The notes beneath the pieces were generated by a model. The model was given only the letters and a program-made list of their open reading frames with translations. It ran no database searches and was not told where the DNA came from. From Flavobacteriaceae bacterium (GTDB lineage: Bacteria > Bacteroidota > Bacteroidia > Flavobacteriales > Flavobacteriaceae), in assembly GCA_029938265.1 (NCBI GenBank), contig JAOZVI010000013.1, positions 1 to 35,779 on the forward strand: a stretch of 35,779 bases of DNA. Direction: 5' to 3'. Shown here one piece after another: positions 6,990 through 14,819 of the stretch. Numbering within the stretch: the first letter of the stretch is position 1; each line of letters opens with the position of its first letter. The translations under genes and the position numbers were made by a program.

Positions 6990-8786
6990 TTATAATTTTC
7001 TAATAATTTTACTAAGTTTTTCCTCTTTTTTAATATCCATTTTTTTTCGCAACCTGTATCTGTTCACTTCAACGCTTTTTGGTGTAATATTTAATATTGA
7101 AGAAATTTCTTTCGAAGTTAACTTTAATCGTAATAGTGAACATAATTTTTTTTCATTTTCCGTTAAACCTGGATATTTTTTTTCAAGATTGTTATAAAAA
7201 TTATTGTTTAGTTCTTTTATATATTTATCAAAAGATTTTCTTTCTCTTTCAATATTCAGATTTTCAATGATGATCAACTTCAGTTTGTTTAGATCTTTGA
7301 ATTTTAATTTGTCTTCAGATTTTGATTTCAACTTTTCAATTTCATCTTTTAATTCTGATAGTATCTCATTTTTCCTGATGATACTCAGTGCAACTTTCTT
7401 TTGCTCTTTTTCTCTATCTTCAATTTCCCTTTCCAATTTCAAGTTAAATTCATTTGTCGCTCTTAGTTCATTTTCAAGTAATATTTGTTGTGCGTCATAT
7501 CTTTCAATACTCTCCTGAAATTCTTCAAGTTTATCTTTTTCTTTATGTTTACTTATGATATACATTAAATATACTACTACAATCAGTAAAAGAATAATCA
7601 CTATAATAACTGCCGGTTTATATAAATTAACCGTTGTTATTATTTCATCTGTTTCACCTAAATTTTCAATTATTTTAGTTCCACTATCAACTGAAGTATG
7701 AGTATCTTTAGCAACAACAACATCACCTTTAACAAATTTAGATGGATTTGCAGAAACTTTTAAATTAAATACATTACTCATAATAAATAAAGCCAAAAAT
7801 GCTATAAAACCAGCAATTATAGGCGTTACTAACCAACCTAAAGCAATTCTCCCAATAACTTTTAATTGAATATTTTTTCCTCCTTTTAAGATCCCTATTC
7901 CCAAAATCGCACCAACAATAGCTTGTGAACTAGATACGGGTACTAAAGGAATTTCCGGTAAACCAATTCTGACAAATAAATCAGATAAACTTTGAGAAGA
8001 AAATACAAACAAAACCAATGAATGTGCCAATACAACGATTATGGCTGTTTCTGCATTTAATTTCATCAATGAATTTCCAACTGTCATCATTACCTTTTTA
8101 GAATAAGTAATAATTCCAACTGCAATAGAAATACCACCCGCTAGAAATAACAACTGAATTCCATCTAAAGAAAAGAAACCAAAGTCCAGAGTTATATTTG
8201 GAGCTGACGGTATAAAAACACCTACAACGTTTGCAATATTATTTGCACCTAAACTAAAAGACCCAAACGCACCAACAATTAACAAGGCATACTTAATGTA
8301 TGCGTCTAATTTAATTAAATGGATTTTACTTTTCCTTAAAATAAATTGTAATAATAAGAATAATAAAACAGCAAAAATTCCACCTAAAATCGGGCCCGAA
8401 ATCCAGGTAGTAACGATTTTAGTTAAGGAATTCATATCTGTTGGATTATGAGTGAAAAAATTCCAACCAATAATAGCACCAACTACAGCCTGTGAAGTAG
8501 AAACCGGAAGTTTCAGTTTTGTCATCCAGAAAACAGATATACCGGCAGCCAAAGCAACTGTAAATGCACCTCCCAAAGCATCAACAGAACCTAACTTACC
8601 TAAAGTATGTGAACCTCCGGCGCCTTGTAAAACAGCACCTAATATCACAAAAATGGAAGCAATAATTGCAGCTTGTTTAAAACGGATCATTTTTGAACCA
8701 ACAGCTGATCCAAATACATTGGAAGCATCATTGGCTCCTAATGTCCATCCTAAAAAAAGTCCGCTTGATAAAAAGAATAAAAACAT
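6990..8786 (-). CDS. PiT-family phosphate transporter fused to a membrane-anchored LuxR-type HTH domain
   Basis: This is a 598-residue fusion. Residues 1-340 form an inner-membrane PiT permease with the duplicated signatures GANDASNVFGSAVGSK (17-32) and GANNIANVVGVFIPSA (180-195), and paired VSTSQAVVGA / VSSSQAIVGA motifs. Residues 341-389 form a soluble loop. A further membrane helix lies at 391-411 and ends in KHKEKDK, so the tail should face the cytoplasm. Residues 413-495 are a heptad-rich charged coiled coil, and 538-598 are a LuxR-type HTH (YPGLTENEKKLCSLLRLKLT, SKEISSILNITPKSVEVNRY, RLRKKM). That tail is the standard C-terminus of Bacteroidota TPR- or propeller-type membrane regulators, not of phosphate permeases. 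The frame is uninterrupted. It lies 20 bp after the DUF47 gene. A transporter that also reports phosphate status to DNA (a transceptor) is the inference. Confidence 0.9.
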   Translation of the reverse strand: MFLFFLSSGLFLGWTLGANDASNVFGSAVGSKMIRFKQAAIIASIFVILGAVLQGAGGSHTLGKLGSVDALGGAFTVALAAGISVFWMTKLKLPVSTSQAVVGAIIGWNFFTHNPTDMNSLTKIVTTWISGPILGGIFAVLLFLLLQFILRKSKIHLIKLDAYIKYALLIVGAFGSFSLGANNIANVVGVFIPSAPNITLDFGFFSLDGIQLLFLAGGISIAVGIITYSKKVMMTVGNSLMKLNAETAIIVVLAHSLVLFVFSSQSLSDLFVRIGLPEIPLVPVSSSQAIVGAILGIGILKGGKNIQLKVIGRIALGWLVTPIIAGFIAFLALFIMSNVFNLKVSANPSKFVKGDVVVAKDTHTSVDSGTKIIENLGETDEIITTVNLYKPAVIIVIILLLIVVVYLMYIISKHKEKDKLEEFQESIERYDAQQILLENELRATNEFNLKLEREIEDREKEQKKVALSIIRKNEILSELKDEIEKLKSKSEDKLKFKDLNKLKLIIIENLNIERERKSFDKYIKELNNNFYNNLEKKYPGLTENEKKLCSLLRLKLTSKEISSILNITPKSVEVNRYRLRKKMDIKKEEKLSKIIRKL

Positions 8787-8806
8787 AAACTTATTTAAAT
8801 TTCTAA

Positions 8807-9457
8807 TTACATTTTAATCTTAATCACTAAAGAAGATAATTGTTGTGCAACATCTTTTGCTGCCTCTGAAACTTGTTCAATATGTAAAGCAAAATATCGT
8901 AAATGAATTTTTTCACTTAACTTTAAGGAGTCAAAATCCTGAAATATTTTCCGTTTAATATTGGTTGACAATACATCAGTTTCTCTATGGTAAAACAAAA
9001 CCTTTTGAATTTTATCTTTTACTTCATCAGGAGATGTAAAAAATATTCTCGCAGCAGGTATAACATTTTCAGCTGATTTTGCAGAGAGTGAAACCAATTC
9101 TGAATAATCATTTTTTATCGCTTCGGGCATATGAGGAGTTTCAACTTCAAACTGACTCAAAACATTTTTAGATCTATCTACTATATCATCTACACTTTCT
9201 AACAGATTTAAAATATCACTTGCATAATTTGGCATTAATGAATGCAAGTAAAAATCATTCTCAATTTTTCTTTGTATTGAATCGGCATCTTTTTCTAAAA
9301 TATTTAATGTTTTTAGATTTTGATTAAATTCAATAGTATTACCATTTATGTAATTTTTAATTCCTTGCTTGAAATTTAAAATTCCAAGGTCTATTTTATC
9401 AAAAAATTCGTCAATACTTAACGCTACAGATTTTGAAGTTTTAAAAATATTAATCAT
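8807..9457 (-). CDS. DUF47 / PhoU-like phosphate transport accessory protein
   Basis: This 216-residue all-helical cytoplasmic protein starts MINIFKTSKSVALSIDEFFDK. It has the usual helical hairpins (LNILEKDADSIQRKIENDFY, LLESVDDIVDRSKNVLSQFE, ETDVLSTNIKRKIFQ, LSEKIHLRYFALHIEQVSE) with acidic metal-binding clusters such as EKDAD and ESVDD typical of PhoU relatives. DUF47 proteins are encoded with PiT transporters and are thought to control them, as PhoU controls Pst. Here it is the first gene of the minus-strand cluster, 20 bp before the PiT fusion. A TATCTTCG promoter element lies about 26 bp upstream. Confidence 0.9.
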   Translation of the reverse strand: MINIFKTSKSVALSIDEFFDKIDLGILNFKQGIKNYINGNTIEFNQNLKTLNILEKDADSIQRKIENDFYLHSLMPNYASDILNLLESVDDIVDRSKNVLSQFEVETPHMPEAIKNDYSELVSLSAKSAENVIPAARIFFTSPDEVKDKIQKVLFYHRETDVLSTNIKRKIFQDFDSLKLSEKIHLRYFALHIEQVSEAAKDVAQQLSSLVIKIKM

Positions 9458-9482
9458 AAAATAACCATTTTTAATTATAGTA

Positions 9483-9490
9483 CGAAGATA
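9483..9490 (-). promoter_or_regulatory. Putative -7 element for the DUF47-PiT-porin cluster
   Basis: On the minus strand this reads TATCTTCG, close to the Bacteroidota -7 consensus TAnnTTTG, about 26 bases upstream of the DUF47 ATG. No clear -33 TTG lies at the expected spacing. The same octamer occurs upstream of the minus-strand gene starting at 24460. The rest of the 9458-9719 gap is AT-rich with no other structure I can support. Confidence 0.4.
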
Positions 9491-9719
9491 TGGTTATTTG
9501 AGAGTTAAATAAAGTGATAAATATCAGGTGTAATATTGTAATCTGCCATGTAGTGTTTTTATAATATTTTAACTATCTGTTATATAGCTTTTTATATTAT
9601 TTATGTAGTTTATTAAAATACTGTAAAATACTAATTGTAGTGTTTTTGTTTGGTTTTTATTTAATTTGTTACCAAAATACGTCGTGATGTAGCGTTATTT
9701 TTTATAATATATTTATCAT

Positions 9720-10328
9720 TTACTTAATATTTACCTTAAATATTTCTTTATCTTCAAGTTTTCCAACCAAAACATCACCGTTATTTACTTTTCCAACTCC
9801 TTCCGGTGTACCGGTAAAAATAATATCTCCTTTTTTTAATGTAAAGAATTTTGAAACATAGGCAATGATCTCATCAATTTTCCACAACATATCAATAGAA
9901 TTACCATCCTGAACCATTTCGTTATTCTTCAATAATTGAAACCTGATATTATCTAAATTATAATCTTGTTTGGGATAAAAATCACCAATAACAGCACTTC
10001 CATCAAAAGCTTTTGCTTTTTCCCAAGGCAATCCCTTTTCTTTTAATTTACGCTGTAAATCACGAGCCGTAAAATCTATACCCAAACCTATCTCATCATA
10101 ATATTTATATGAAAATTTTTGATCAATATACTTTCCTACTCTATTGATCTTTACCAAAATCTCAACTTCATAATGCACATCATCACTAAAGGGCGGAATT
10201 ACAAATGGATTTCTTTTTGGCAAAATTGAAGAATCAGCTTTTAAAAAAATTACTGGTTCTTTTGGTTTTTCATTAGCTAATTCTTTGATATGTTTGGCGT
10301 AGTTTCTACCAATGCAGATAATTTTCAT
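9720..10328 (-). CDS. Fumarylacetoacetate hydrolase-family protein
   Basis: This 202-residue single-domain cytoplasmic enzyme begins MKIICIGRNYAKH, the usual start of short FAH/acylpyruvase proteins. Visible family features are the acidic metal ligands in HYEVEILVKI, the segment GLGIDFTARDLQ, KAFDGSAVIGDF, and the closing GDIIFTGTPEGVG. Small members hydrolyse acylpyruvates or decarboxylate oxaloacetate (FAHD1/YcgM type); which reaction applies here cannot be told from sequence. It lies alone, 271 bp downstream of menB on the same strand. Its length matches the short single-domain group. Confidence 0.85.
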   Translation of the reverse strand: MKIICIGRNYAKHIKELANEKPKEPVIFLKADSSILPKRNPFVIPPFSDDVHYEVEILVKINRVGKYIDQKFSYKYYDEIGLGIDFTARDLQRKLKEKGLPWEKAKAFDGSAVIGDFYPKQDYNLDNIRFQLLKNNEMVQDGNSIDMLWKIDEIIAYVSKFFTLKKGDIIFTGTPEGVGKVNNGDVLVGKLEDKEIFKVNIK

Positions 10329-10599
10329 AGTATAAGGTTACGAGTTTTGTTGATCAGAATAAGTATTGAACAGATATTATTATTTATAAAATTAACTCAT
10401 CTTTAAATTTCAAAATCTATTACTTCTATCAATTTAATTTTTCCATTTTCATTAAATTCCCCTTATTAATTAATGCTTTTTATTAATTTTTCATTATGTA
10501 TAAAAGTCAAAATGATATTAACTTTTTTTCTTTTTCTCACAAAGAACACAAAGGTATTATGCAAAGTTTGCAATGAAATATTTTTTGTCTTTAAACTTT
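10329..10599. other. AT-rich spacer between FAH gene and menB
   Basis: No gene is visible. It contains CACAAAGAACACAAAG at 10538-10553; a related string occurs at 16751-16768 in another gap. This may be a short dispersed repeat remnant. Confidence 0.35.
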
Positions 10600-11439
10600 T
10601 TAAGGTATCCACTTTTTTTCAAAATTAGGTTTGCGTTTTTCTAAAAATGCATTTCTACCTTCTTTAGCCTCATCGGTCATATATGCCAATCGAGTAGCTT
10701 CACCGGCAAAAACCTGTTGCCCCACCATACCATCATCAGTTAGATTCATGGCAAACTTGAGCATTTTAATCGATGTAGGTGATTTGGCCAAAATTTCCTG
10801 AGCCCATTGATAAGCAGTATTTTCCAATTCCTCATGTGGAATCACAGCATTTACCATTCCCATTTCATAAGCTTCTTGTGCCGAATAATCTCTTCCTAAA
10901 AAGAAAATTTCACGCGCTCTTTTTTGTCCTACCATTTTAGCTAAATATGCCGAACCATAACCACCATCAAAACTTGTTACATCAGCATCAGTTTGCTTAA
11001 ATATTGCATGCTCTTTACTTGCCAGAGTCAAATCGCAAACCACATGTAAACTATGGCCACCGCCAACTGCCCAGCCCGGAACAACTGCAATTACAGCTTT
11101 TGGCATAAAGCGAATCAATCGTTGCACTTCTAATATGTTTAATCTGTGATAACCATCTTCTCCAACATAACCCTGGTGACCTCTGGCTTTTTGATCACCA
11201 CCACTACAAAAAGAATAAACACCATCTTTAGTTGAAGGTCCTTCTGCAGAAAGTAAAACTACACCAATATTAACATCTTCCTGAGCATCGTAAAAAGCAT
11301 CATATAATTCTTTAGTAGTTCTGGGTCGAAAAGCATTTCTTACATTAGGCCGGTTAAAGGCTATTCGAGCAACTCCATTACATTTTTTATAAGTAATATC
11401 TTTGTATTTTTCAACAGTTTTCCAAACAGGTTCTTTCAT
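10600..11439 (-). CDS. menB: 1,4-dihydroxy-2-naphthoyl-CoA synthase
   Basis: This 279-residue crotonase-fold enzyme closes the second ring of menaquinone by Dieckmann-type condensation of o-succinylbenzoyl-CoA. Diagnostic segments are FNRPNVRNAFRP (28-39), FCSGGDQKARG (77-87), VPGWAVGGGHSLHVVCDLTL (oxyanion region, 120-139) and TSFDGGYGSAYLAKMVGQKRA (155-174, interrupted here for length), ending in KKWIP. Asp151 in QTD occupies the position where E. coli MenB has Gly156 (QTG) and uses bicarbonate. This makes it the bicarbonate-independent type with an enzyme carboxylate, as in M. tuberculosis. It is on the minus strand with menD, menF and menI nearby but not adjacent. Confidence 0.96.
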   Translation of the reverse strand: MKEPVWKTVEKYKDITYKKCNGVARIAFNRPNVRNAFRPRTTKELYDAFYDAQEDVNIGVVLLSAEGPSTKDGVYSFCSGGDQKARGHQGYVGEDGYHRLNILEVQRLIRFMPKAVIAVVPGWAVGGGHSLHVVCDLTLASKEHAIFKQTDADVTSFDGGYGSAYLAKMVGQKRAREIFFLGRDYSAQEAYEMGMVNAVIPHEELENTAYQWAQEILAKSPTSIKMLKFAMNLTDDGMVGQQVFAGEATRLAYMTDEAKEGRNAFLEKRKPNFEKKWIP

Positions 11440-11572
11440 TTTTAACTATTAAAGTTTTTTAATAAAATATTTAAAGTATTAATTCGTTCAATTATATTAA
11501 TATGTAGCGAATTTAACAAAATTTGCAATATGATTAGTTTTTAAATTCAAATTAGGCAATAACAATTTTATT

Positions 11573-11780
11573 AATAAATGGTATTAAACCTCAGGGCAAG
11601 CCCTGAACCCAATTATAGGAATTGACCCAAGGGTCGATGTATTAACCTTGATCCCGCTAGATACTGAAACAAGTTCAGCACAGGCAGCGGGATTAGCCTG
11701 CCACGCCGGCTGGCGGGTTCAACTAATATTTTGAGTTCGTTTTTAAACTCCTCAAAATTGAGTTTCACTAATAAAAAAAT
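11573..11780. repeat. Structured dispersed repeat, copy A
   Basis: A core of 124 bp (11573-11696) recurs at 27307-27431 with about six substitutions and one indel. It is far richer in G+C than its surroundings and is built from nested inverted repeats: TCAGGGC/GCCCTGA (11591-11606), GACCC/GGGTC (11624-11635), and ATCCCGCT/AGCGGGAT (11651-11658 with 11686-11693) enclosing CTGAA/TTCAG. After the core comes a copy-specific GC-rich stretch (CCTGCCACGCCGGCTGGCGG) and an AT-rich hairpin. A tail GAGTTTCACTAATAAA (11760-11775) is again shared with copy B. It fills most of the 349-bp divergent gap between menB and the next gene and carries no coding frame. Confidence 0.85.
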
Positions 11781-11788
11781 CTTGAATA

Positions 11789-13021
11789 ATGAAGCATTTA
11801 ACTATTCTGTTCTTTTTAATATCTTTTAGTATCTATTCTCAAGATAATATCGTTTTAAAGAAATTTAATTCTTATCAATTAAATACCGAAAGAGTATTAA
11901 AAATTTATTTACCAAAATCTTATGAAGAAAACAAGGGCCATACTTATCCGGTAGCGGTCGTTTTTGACGCTGAGTATCTTTTTGATATTTATGTTGCCAA
12001 TTCAAAGCTATTTGCTTCTAGAGATGATGCCCCTGAACAAATTGTAGTAGGAATTTTTCAAAATCAAAATGAGGAGCGCTATATTGACTGCGATTATAGT
12101 ACTGACACAGGATTACCTAATGAGGACAGCACAAAATTTTATGGTTTTGTAAAAGATGAAATACTTGCTTATATTGATGATAATTACCGTACTTCATTAT
12201 TTAAAACTTTGGTTGGAAACACTTTAACTGCTAATTTTATCAACTATTTCTTTTTGGATAATAACCATGAATTCAATGCTTATATCAATATAAATCCGAG
12301 TTATGCTCCTAAAATGGCAGAAAAATTAGAGATCAAAACACAAGATTTGACCGACGATGTTTTTTATTATGTCAATTCGGGAAGTTATCTAAAAGTAAAA
12401 AGAAATAAAGAAATTAATGAGGTAAATAACCTCTTAAAATTATCCGAAATTGAGAAATTTCATTTCAAATATGATAAATTAAGCAATACAACTAAAACAG
12501 CTTCAATTGGCCAGGCTATACCCAGTGCTATTGGATTTATTTTCGAATTATATGGCGCCATTTCTACAGATGAATTCAACACCAATATAGAAGATCTATC
12601 ACCTCCGGAAGCAATAGAATATCTCGAAAAAAAATATGTTGAAATTGAATTCTTATTTGGTGCAAATCTGGACATTAGAGAGAGTGATATATTTATGATA
12701 GAATCTATCATAATAGATAAGAATAACGGTGATTATTTAGAAGAATTTGGCAAAATGATTAATAGAATGTATCCCGATTCACCCATGGGTGATTATTATA
12801 TTGGTTTGTACTACGAAACCGGTTACGACTTTAAAAAAGCTTTAAAATACTACAAAAATGGTTATGCTAAGATTGGTTCTGACAATCCAAATGCCGATGC
12901 TTATTATCAAAACATCGAACGGGTTCTAGAAAAACGGCGTGCTGAAAAATTAGGTTTACCCTATGGTGAAGAAAATGATACAGAAGATGATGGCAATAAT
13001 GAAGATGAAGGTAGCAACTAA
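11789..13021 (+). CDS. Secreted esterase-D-like pseudo-enzyme with acidic tail
   Basis: This 410-residue protein has a signal peptide (MKHLTILFFLISFSIYSQ) and an alpha/beta-hydrolase domain of the putative esterase family (esterase D / enterobactin-esterase type) at about 22-260: RVLKIYLPKSYEENKGHTYP, VAVVFDAEYLF, EQIVVGIFQN, LAYIDDNYRT. The nucleophile elbow, normally GxSxG, reads GNTLT (143-147), so serine is replaced by Thr145 and the second glycine is lost. The later block that usually holds the catalytic His before the final helix reads TKTASIGQAIPSAIGFIFEL, with no His. The C-terminal part (about 330-385) has a TPR-like helix pair, then an acidic tail EENDTEDDGNNEDEG. It is probably non-catalytic, binding or structural, in the periplasm or outside. 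It is the first gene of a plus-strand block. Confidence 0.75.
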   Translation: MKHLTILFFLISFSIYSQDNIVLKKFNSYQLNTERVLKIYLPKSYEENKGHTYPVAVVFDAEYLFDIYVANSKLFASRDDAPEQIVVGIFQNQNEERYIDCDYSTDTGLPNEDSTKFYGFVKDEILAYIDDNYRTSLFKTLVGNTLTANFINYFFLDNNHEFNAYININPSYAPKMAEKLEIKTQDLTDDVFYYVNSGSYLKVKRNKEINEVNNLLKLSEIEKFHFKYDKLSNTTKTASIGQAIPSAIGFIFELYGAISTDEFNTNIEDLSPPEAIEYLEKKYVEIEFLFGANLDIRESDIFMIESIIIDKNNGDYLEEFGKMINRMYPDSPMGDYYIGLYYETGYDFKKALKYYKNGYAKIGSDNPNADAYYQNIERVLEKRRAEKLGLPYGEENDTEDDGNNEDEGSN

Positions 13022-13195
13022 GTCAAATCATTTTACTTTTTTAAATTAATTAAGAATTCTTTCAATAATTTGTTGAACTGTTGATGTTTATATCTACAAG
13101 GTTTTGAAAACTTTGTAGTTCGTTGATCATAACAAACTGTTTAATAAAGACCCTAATTTAATTTGGTTATTTCACTAAAACCCAAAATTTTATTT

Positions 13196-13203
13196 TATTT
13201 TTG
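13196..13203 (+). promoter_or_regulatory. Putative -7 element for the C1 peptidase gene
   Basis: TATTTTTG matches the Bacteroidota -7 consensus TAnnTTTG and lies 35 bases before the ATG at 13239. The nearest TTG upstream is about 30 bases away, longer than the usual spacer, so only the -7 box is supported. Confidence 0.4.
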
Positions 13204-13238
13204 TTTCTTGTATAGAAATCATATTAAATAAACCTACA

Positions 13239-14342
13239 ATGAAAAAAGCGCTTTTAGTATTCCTTTTAATAACCATCTCTAATTTTTTATTTGCACAGCA
13301 ATATCATTTTAAGAATGTAGTTGACATACCCGTTTCTTCGGTTAAAAATCAGGGAAGGACAGGAACATGCTGGAGTTTTTCTACTTCATCATTTATTGAA
13401 TCTGAAATTAAAAGAATTTCGGGATTAGATATTGATGTTTCTGAAATGTATATCGTAAGAACCACTTATGATAAAAAAGCATGGAATTATGTAATGAGAC
13501 AAGGTAATGCGCAATTTAGTGAAGGAGGTTTGGCTCATGACCTGATGAATGCTATAAAACTTAACGGGTTAGTTCCTCAAGAGGCTTTTACAGGATTTAT
13601 TGGTCAACAAACAAATTATGATCACAGTAAAATTTTTCCTGATATCAAAGTTGTTTTGGACAAATATATTAAAAAAGATTCCACTTTGAACAATTGGAAA
13701 AATCCTACAAAAACTTTATTAGACAAAAATATTGGGGCCTACATAACTACCTTTAGTTATAAGGGAAAAACTTATACACCTAAAGAGTTTTTAGAGATGA
13801 CAAAATTAGATCCCGATATCTATGTAAGCCTCACTTCTTTTACACATAAACCCTATTATTCAGAATTTATTTTAGACATCCCTGATAATTTTTCTTATGG
13901 TAGTTTTTACAATCTTCCTTTAAATGAATATATGGATATTATTGATACTGCTTTAAAACAAGGATATACTGTAGAGTTAGATATTGATGTTTCAGAACCA
14001 ACTTTTTCACAAAAATCCGGAGTTGCTTTTATTGCTAAAAATAAAGAAAACAATAAAAAAGGATTAACTGAAATAATTGATGAAATGACTATCAATCCAG
14101 ATTTCCGTCAAGCGGAATTTGAAAATTTTAATACAACTGATGATCATTTAATGCATATTACCGGTATTGTAGAAGATCAAAAAGGAAATACGTATTACAA
14201 AGTAAAGAACTCCTGGGGTCCGGCTATAACAAATGGTGGTTATATATATATTTCTGAAAGTTATATGAAATTAAAATCGATTTCTATTATGATCCATAAG
14301 GATGCTGTACCGAAAAAATATAAAGAAAATCTAAAACTATAA
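13239..14342 (+). CDS. Secreted papain-fold (C1, bleomycin-hydrolase-like) peptidase
   Basis: This 367-residue protein has a signal peptide (MKKALLVFLLITISNFLFAQ). The catalytic triad of the C1 family is complete: Cys44 in NQGRTGTCWSFS (38-49), His303 in DDHLMHITGI (301-310) and Asn324 in KNSWG (323-327), with the oxyanion Gln38 in NQG. The order and long insertion between Cys and His (about 258 residues) fit the aminopeptidase C/bleomycin hydrolase branch. That enzyme is normally cytosolic and longer (about 450 residues), so this is a shorter, exported variant. It follows the pseudo-esterase on the same strand with a 217-bp gap and its own putative -7 box. A hairpin with T-run follows. Confidence 0.88.
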   Translation: MKKALLVFLLITISNFLFAQQYHFKNVVDIPVSSVKNQGRTGTCWSFSTSSFIESEIKRISGLDIDVSEMYIVRTTYDKKAWNYVMRQGNAQFSEGGLAHDLMNAIKLNGLVPQEAFTGFIGQQTNYDHSKIFPDIKVVLDKYIKKDSTLNNWKNPTKTLLDKNIGAYITTFSYKGKTYTPKEFLEMTKLDPDIYVSLTSFTHKPYYSEFILDIPDNFSYGSFYNLPLNEYMDIIDTALKQGYTVELDIDVSEPTFSQKSGVAFIAKNKENNKKGLTEIIDEMTINPDFRQAEFENFNTTDDHLMHITGIVEDQKGNTYYKVKNSWGPAITNGGYIYISESYMKLKSISIMIHKDAVPKKYKENLKL

Positions 14343-14358
14343 TTCAAATTATAATCAT

Positions 14359-14389
14359 AAAAAAAAACCCTAAAAAGGGGCTTTTTTTA
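14359..14389. terminator. Bidirectional terminator between convergent genes
   Basis: A-run, CCC, short A-rich loop, GGGG, then seven T: arms AAAAAACCC and GGGGCTTTTTTT can pair with a minor bulge. It sits between the plus-strand peptidase stop (14342) and the minus-strand DUF2853 stop (14409) and has a T-run in both directions, so it probably serves both genes. Confidence 0.75.
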
Positions 14390-14408
14390 TAGAGTATCAT
14401 ACTCGAAC

Positions 14409-14744
14409 TTATAATGTTTTACCATAGTTCTTAGCAAGCAAATAATAAAATGCTGCTCTGTATTTTTGAGTATTGGATTCACCAAGATCTTTACAAACTT
14501 TTTCAATAGCTGCATCTAAACCATCACCATCACCTAATCCAAGTCTGTTCTTTAAAAATTTGTCTTTAATTGTTTCCATTTCAGATTCTTGTCCACAAGA
14601 AACCAATGATGCATCACCACCCTGAGCTGCAATTCCCATATGTTTAACAACTGCTTCTAACAGATCCATATCAGCATCAACACCTGCTTTTTCTTTTAAT
14701 TGTTCAACATTTACTTTAATGTATTCTTCTTTAGTGTAAACCAT
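14409..14744 (-). CDS. DUF2853 family protein
   Basis: This 111-residue small acidic helical cytoplasmic protein is recognisable as DUF2853 from the start (TKEEYIKVNVEQLKEKAGVD), the middle ESEMETIKDKFLKNRLGL and the end QKYRAAFYYLLAKNYGKT. No molecular function is known to me. It has its own well-formed promoter 44-74 bases upstream, in the 75-bp gap after menD. It lies just downstream of menD on the same strand, a pairing I recall from other Bacteroidota genomes. Confidence 0.85.
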   Translation of the reverse strand: MVYTKEEYIKVNVEQLKEKAGVDADMDLLEAVVKHMGIAAQGGDASLVSCGQESEMETIKDKFLKNRLGLGDGDGLDAAIEKVCKDLGESNTQKYRAAFYYLLAKNYGKTL

Positions 14745-14787
14745 AATTTAATTTTTTATTTTGATTAATATTGATTTTTTTGATGCG

Positions 14788-14818
14788 CAAATTTAAGAAA
14801 AATATTTATTATAATCAA
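14788..14818 (-). promoter_or_regulatory. Promoter of the DUF2853 gene
   Basis: On the minus strand: TTG (14816-14818), a 20-base spacer, then TAAATTTG (14788-14795). This is an exact match to the Bacteroidota housekeeping consensus TTG-N17-23-TAnnTTTG. Transcription would start near 14782, leaving a leader of about 38 bases before the ATG at 14744. Confidence 0.75.
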
Positions 14819-14819
14819 T

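Noticed and set aside
8452-8817. Plus-strand ORF of 121 codons
   Set aside because: It is antisense to the PiT gene; its Pro/Ala-rich sequence mirrors the membrane helices of the real gene.
11573-11780. tRNA, riboswitch or CRISPR interpretation of the GC-rich repeat
   Set aside because: There is no cloverleaf, no known aptamer pattern and no regular spacer-repeat structure; a second dispersed copy at 27307 fits a repeat family better.
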